From positions 1 to 10,805 of the forward strand of contig JANXTD010000393.1 in the NCBI GenBank assembly GCA_025352585.1: 10,805 nt of DNA, written 5' to 3'. Below the pieces are notes generated by a model. That model made no database searches, was not told the DNA's origin, and was given only the letters and a program-made list of their open reading frames with translations. This DNA is from Fimbriiglobus sp. Lineage in GTDB: Bacteria; Planctomycetota; Planctomycetia; Gemmatales; Gemmataceae. Of this stretch, positions 8,518-10,805 are shown in pieces (position 1 is the first letter of the stretch; each line of letters starts with the position of its first letter). A program made the translations under genes and the position numbers.

Positions 8518-8525
8518 GCGGGCGG

Positions 8526-8531
8526 CTCTCC
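8526..8531 (-). promoter_or_regulatory. Ribosome binding site GGAGAG, decides GTG start at 8517
   Basis: GGAGAG on the minus strand, 8 nt before GTG 8517. It favours this start over the GTG at 8559. Confidence 0.6.
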
Positions 8532-8579
8532 GTGGGGGTAGAGGGTGCGGGGCAACCACGCCGGGAGTTGCTGAACGGA

Positions 8580-9152
8580 TTACCCCGGCCCGGTCGCGAC
8601 CGACTCGCTGACTTGTTCAAAATCCTGGGCCGTGACCTCCTGGCTCACGATCCAGATGTCGTCACTGCGGTCGAGATTCTTGATGAGCCGCTTCCGACAC
8701 GCGTCCGCGGCGTCCGCCGTCGGGAATCGCAAGTGAACCGCACTCGGGCCGAAAAGTTGCGAGGCACCTTCGGCGAGCATGGCCTGCCGACACTGCTCGG
8801 GCGTCACCCCGTCGCCGCTGCGGAGGGCGGGGATGATCCGGTAAGGGAGCATCCCCGCCGCGACACCCTCCAAGACGGTAAGCCCGCTGGCTAACGCGAC
8901 CTTGGCGCGGTAATCTTTACCGTCCGATTTTTCGATCGCCGCGGCAATGATACTGGTCCTTTGCTCCAAGGGCAGGTCCTTCCACTCGTCCCAAATCACC
9001 AGGACTCGCAACTTCCCTGTACTGAAAGCCTGCTCGTAGATGAAGGGCTGGCCGGAGTCGCGGCCCGCCTGGAGTTCGTCAGCCAGCCGGTCCACGAGTC
9101 TCTGATCCGACTTGCGGGGCGGGTCTTGGAATCCCGTCTTAATACGAGGCAT
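8580..9152 (-). CDS. Hypothetical protein, 190 aa, partner of HEPN-like gene
   Basis: I cannot assign a function. The protein is soluble, without signal peptide or membrane helix. It has a polar N-terminus (1-35), an alpha/beta core with LRVLVIWDEWKDLP (48-61) followed by the helix LEQRTSIIAAAIEK (62-75), a helical middle (80-135), and a second strand-helix unit, VHLRFPTADAADACRKRL (139-156), before an acidic tail. It lacks the GSxxRG...SDxD motif of MNT nucleotidyltransferases, the usual partners of HEPN toxins. The ATG at 9152 is 10 bp after the HEPN-like stop. Its Shine-Dalgarno GAGG (minus strand, 9161-9164) overlaps that stop codon, so translation is probably coupled. Two counted lines gave 58% G+C, below the flanking genes. 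It may be a regulator, antitoxin-like partner or effector; all three are guesses. Confidence 0.8.
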   Translation of the reverse strand: MPRIKTGFQDPPRKSDQRLVDRLADELQAGRDSGQPFIYEQAFSTGKLRVLVIWDEWKDLPLEQRTSIIAAAIEKSDGKDYRAKVALASGLTVLEGVAAGMLPYRIIPALRSGDGVTPEQCRQAMLAEGASQLFGPSAVHLRFPTADAADACRKRLIKNLDRSDDIWIVSQEVTAQDFEQVSESVATGPG

Positions 9153-9162
9153 CAGAGTATCC

Positions 9163-9675
9163 TCAGAGGTACGCGGAGTTCACGATCAGCCACTCAACCG
9201 CTTCTCGAACTTGCGTAACTTCATACGAGTAGGGTTTGTTCTTGTGGTAGCGCAGCGTCTCGTTCCACAGTTGGCTAATCCGTTGGCCGTTCGCCTGGAC
9301 TCGGTCGCCGAACTCGAGGGCATAAGCCAATGCGAGGTTCGGGTGGGTAGCCCGCTCCAGTACCAGCAACTCGGCCCACGCGCGGACGTTATGCCCTTGC
9401 CCGCCCCGAGGCCAGGCGATTCCGAGACTGCGACCGAGTTCGATCGCGGGGTAGATGTGGGTCGCCATTTGGAGGGGTGCCCTTTCTCCGACTCCAAGCA
9501 CCGAGAAGTAGGCAGCCTTGAGGATCATTTCAGCGCTGTACCCCCAAAGGTAGACGGCAGCCAAACTTCGGCCACCGGACGCGGCCGACAGCCCGTCATC
9601 GTACCGCTGCCGGGCCGACGCCCGAAACTCCGAGACGCTGTCGGGCCGGCACCTCGTGAGTAATCCCCTGGGCAT
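9163..9675 (-). CDS. HEPN-like domain protein
   Basis: The 170-aa all-helical protein resembles HEPN-domain proteins. A first helix (FRASARQRYDDGLSA, 17-31) leads to the typical second helix VYLWGYSAEMILKAAYF (41-57), matching the AGYxxExxLKA pattern of the superfamily. GHNVRAWAELL (94-104) and LWNETLRYHKN (136-146) follow, with a closing helix to residue 170. HEPN proteins are often RNases in toxin-antitoxin and defence systems, but others only bind nucleotides or proteins. The RNase motif RX4-6H is not clearly present: R90-H95 fits the spacing but lies in an inter-helix loop and lacks the usual polar residue after Arg. The ATG at 9675 has only a weak ribosome site; the frame is open to 9789 but that part looks non-coding. 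It is less GC-rich than its neighbours (29 of 60 bases at 9181-9240). It is followed by its likely partner gene. Confidence 0.78.
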   Translation of the reverse strand: MPRGLLTRCRPDSVSEFRASARQRYDDGLSAASGGRSLAAVYLWGYSAEMILKAAYFSVLGVGERAPLQMATHIYPAIELGRSLGIAWPRGGQGHNVRAWAELLVLERATHPNLALAYALEFGDRVQANGQRISQLWNETLRYHKNKPYSYEVTQVREAVEWLIVNSAYL

Positions 9676-9702
9676 GTCGCACCCGGATCGTGTTCGCGAC
9701 TC

Positions 9703-9734
9703 AATACAGTTTACGCGACGTGGAGTCTGTTCAA
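9703..9734 (-). promoter_or_regulatory. Possible promoter of the HEPN-like pair
   Basis: On the minus strand TTGAAC (9729-9734) resembles a -35 box. TAAACT (9708-9713, 15-bp spacer) or TGTATT (9703-9708) could serve as -10. The spacing is not ideal, but this is the most AT-rich stretch of the 89-bp gap between the epimerase and the HEPN-like gene. A promoter of its own would fit an independently acquired unit. Confidence 0.3.
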
Positions 9735-9764
9735 CCGCCGTGGCCCCGTCGGCGTGACCCCGCC

Positions 9765-10712
9765 TCAGCCGCGCTGCGTCTCGTACCACTCGGCCGTGCG
9801 GCGTAAGCCCTCCTCGAAACTCACCGACGGCTCATAGCCCAACGCGGCGCGGATGCGGCCGGTCTTCGCCAGCGAGAAGCGCACGTCGCCGGGACGCGCG
9901 GCGGCGTGCGTCGGCGCGATGTCGGTACCCAGCACGCGGTTCAGCGCCGTCACGAGGTCGAGGACCGTCACGCCGCGGCCGGTGCCGACGTTGAAGACCC
10001 GCCCCGACACGCCCGGCGTCGCGCCCGCTTTCAAGAGCGCCTGTACGCAGTCGGCCACGGCCACGAAGTCGCGCACTTGCAGGCCGTCGCCGTGGACCAC
10101 GGGGGCCTTGCCGGCCGTCAGCAGGCCGGTGAAGATGGCGATGACGCCGGAGTACGGGCTGTCGGCGCGCTGCCGGGGGCCGAAGATGTTGAAGAAGCGC
10201 AGCCGCACCGTCTCGAGGCCGTAACTCGCGGCGAAGGCTTCCAGGGTGTTCTCGCCGGCGAGCTTGGCCGCGGCGTACGGCGACAGCGGGTTCAGCGGGG
10301 TTTCCTCGCCCTGCCCGGCGGGGTCGGAGGCCGCGCCGTACGCGCTCGAGCTGGCCGCGTAGACGACCCGCTTGACGCCGCCGAGCCGCGCGGCGTTGGC
10401 CACGTTCAGCGTGCCGGTGGCGCAGACGGCGTGGCAGGCGACCGGGTCTTCGAGGCTCTTGGCGACGCTGGCCATCGCCGCGAGGTGGTAGACGACCGAC
10501 ACCCCGGCGACGGCCCGCTCCACCGCGTCGGGGTCGGTCACGCTGCCGGCCACGATTTCGACGTGCTGGGGAGAGTGGTGGGCCAGGTTGCCGCGGTCGC
10601 CGGTGCTGAAGTCGTCGAGGACGCGAACGGCGTGGCCCGCGGCGACGAGGCCATCGACGAGGTGCGAGCCGATGAACCCGCCGCCGCCGGTGACCAAACA
10701 ATTCGGCGTCAT
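9765..10712 (-). CDS. NAD-dependent sugar-nucleotide epimerase/dehydratase
   Basis: This 315-aa protein is an extended short-chain dehydrogenase/reductase of the UDP-glucose/UDP-GlcNAc 4-epimerase group. It has the NAD-binding Rossmann motif TGGGGFIGS (8-16), DDFSTG (33-38) for the adenosine ribose, HLAA (76-79), SSSAYG (121-126) with the catalytic Ser, and YAAAK (146-150) with the catalytic Tyr146 and Lys150. Sugar-nucleotide-binding blocks follow: RFFNIFGPRQ (172-181), GDGLQVRDF (208-216) and RPGDVR (273-278). It ends in the usual LGYEPSVSFEEGLRRTAEWY (291-310). The cytoplasmic enzyme would supply activated sugars for envelope polysaccharide or glycoconjugates. The exact reaction (4-epimerase for Glc, GlcNAc or GalA, or a dehydratase) cannot be fixed from motifs. 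Length is normal. No strong Shine-Dalgarno is seen before the ATG at 10712. Confidence 0.9.
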   Translation of the reverse strand: MTPNCLVTGGGGFIGSHLVDGLVAAGHAVRVLDDFSTGDRGNLAHHSPQHVEIVAGSVTDPDAVERAVAGVSVVYHLAAMASVAKSLEDPVACHAVCATGTLNVANAARLGGVKRVVYAASSSAYGAASDPAGQGEETPLNPLSPYAAAKLAGENTLEAFAASYGLETVRLRFFNIFGPRQRADSPYSGVIAIFTGLLTAGKAPVVHGDGLQVRDFVAVADCVQALLKAGATPGVSGRVFNVGTGRGVTVLDLVTALNRVLGTDIAPTHAAARPGDVRFSLAKTGRIRAALGYEPSVSFEEGLRRTAEWYETQRG

Positions 10713-10805
10713 CGCGAAGACCAGTGTTGGCGGGGTTAGAGTCGGCTATGGTAGACCGTCGGGCCGGAAGCGTCAGCGCCCGGAGTCTCCGTTGAGGAAA
10801 CTCTG
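10713..10805. other. Non-coding end of window upstream of the epimerase
   Basis: These 93 bp hold repeat copy 3 and presumably the epimerase promoter. No convincing -35/-10 pair is visible, and I see no start of a further gene. Confidence 0.5.
10763..10783 (+). repeat. Dispersed bulged-hairpin repeat, copy 3
   Basis: The 17-mer GCCGGAAGCGTCAGCGC (10763-10779) is followed by CCGG, identical over the whole unit to copy 1 in opposite orientation. It can form the full hairpin: a CCGG/CCGG outer stem, an AA bulge and GCG/CGC around TCAG. The next bases, CGGAG-T-CTCCG (10781-10791), form a further small inverted repeat. The copy lies 51 bp upstream of the epimerase start, outside any gene I can support. 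Confidence 0.8.

Noticed and set aside
9403..9420. RX4H in the HEPN-like protein (R90-H95) as an RNase motif
   Set aside because: The spacing fits, but it lies in a Gly-rich loop before the third helix and lacks the polar residue that usually follows Arg, so catalysis is not supported.
9676..9789. N-terminal extension of the HEPN-like protein to 9789
   Set aside because: It would overlap the 3' end of the epimerase gene and cover the likely promoter; the translated part is Arg-rich and unlike the rest of the protein.

Overview
The window is GC-rich: two 60-base lines I counted gave 75% in a housekeeping gene and 48% in a probable accessory gene. The gene set points to a planctomycete, most likely a member of the Gemmataceae. 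The main clues are a Tat-type DUF1501 protein, a secreted PQQ-like beta-propeller with the WPQWxGP start typical of that phylum, and a 17-base intergenic repeat in three copies. This placement is inferred from protein families; no rRNA or marker tree is available in the window.

Layout. Positions 1-170 are non-coding, with a 12-G run, GATGCA repeats and repeat copy 1. A plus-strand block follows: a DUF1501 protein (171-1553), the ABC-F translation factor EttA (1631-3298) and an unrecognised 186-aa protein (3312-3872). Next is a minus-strand NagA-like deacetylase (4967-3873) whose stop codon abuts the previous one. From a 66-bp divergent region starts a secreted beta-propeller protein (5034-6341). 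It converges, across 21 bp carrying repeat copy 2, on a run of five minus-strand genes. Read in their own direction these are: a sugar-nucleotide epimerase (10712-9765), a HEPN-like protein (9675-9163), a 190-aa partner (9152-8580), a TPP-dependent dehydrogenase E1 alpha subunit (8517-7432) and a secreted protein of unknown function (7382-6363). Repeat copy 3 lies upstream of the epimerase.

Most genes look like independent housekeeping, metabolic or cell-envelope functions, not one pathway. The one linked, accessory-looking unit is the HEPN-like gene and its 190-aa partner. They are 10 bp apart, the partner's ribosome binding site overlaps the first gene's stop codon, and their base composition is less GC-rich than the flanks. 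They are the best candidate for an undescribed two-gene system, but nothing in the sequence proves a toxin-antitoxin or defence role. The dispersed bulged-hairpin repeat, one copy of which supplies a gene's stop codon, is the other notable observation.
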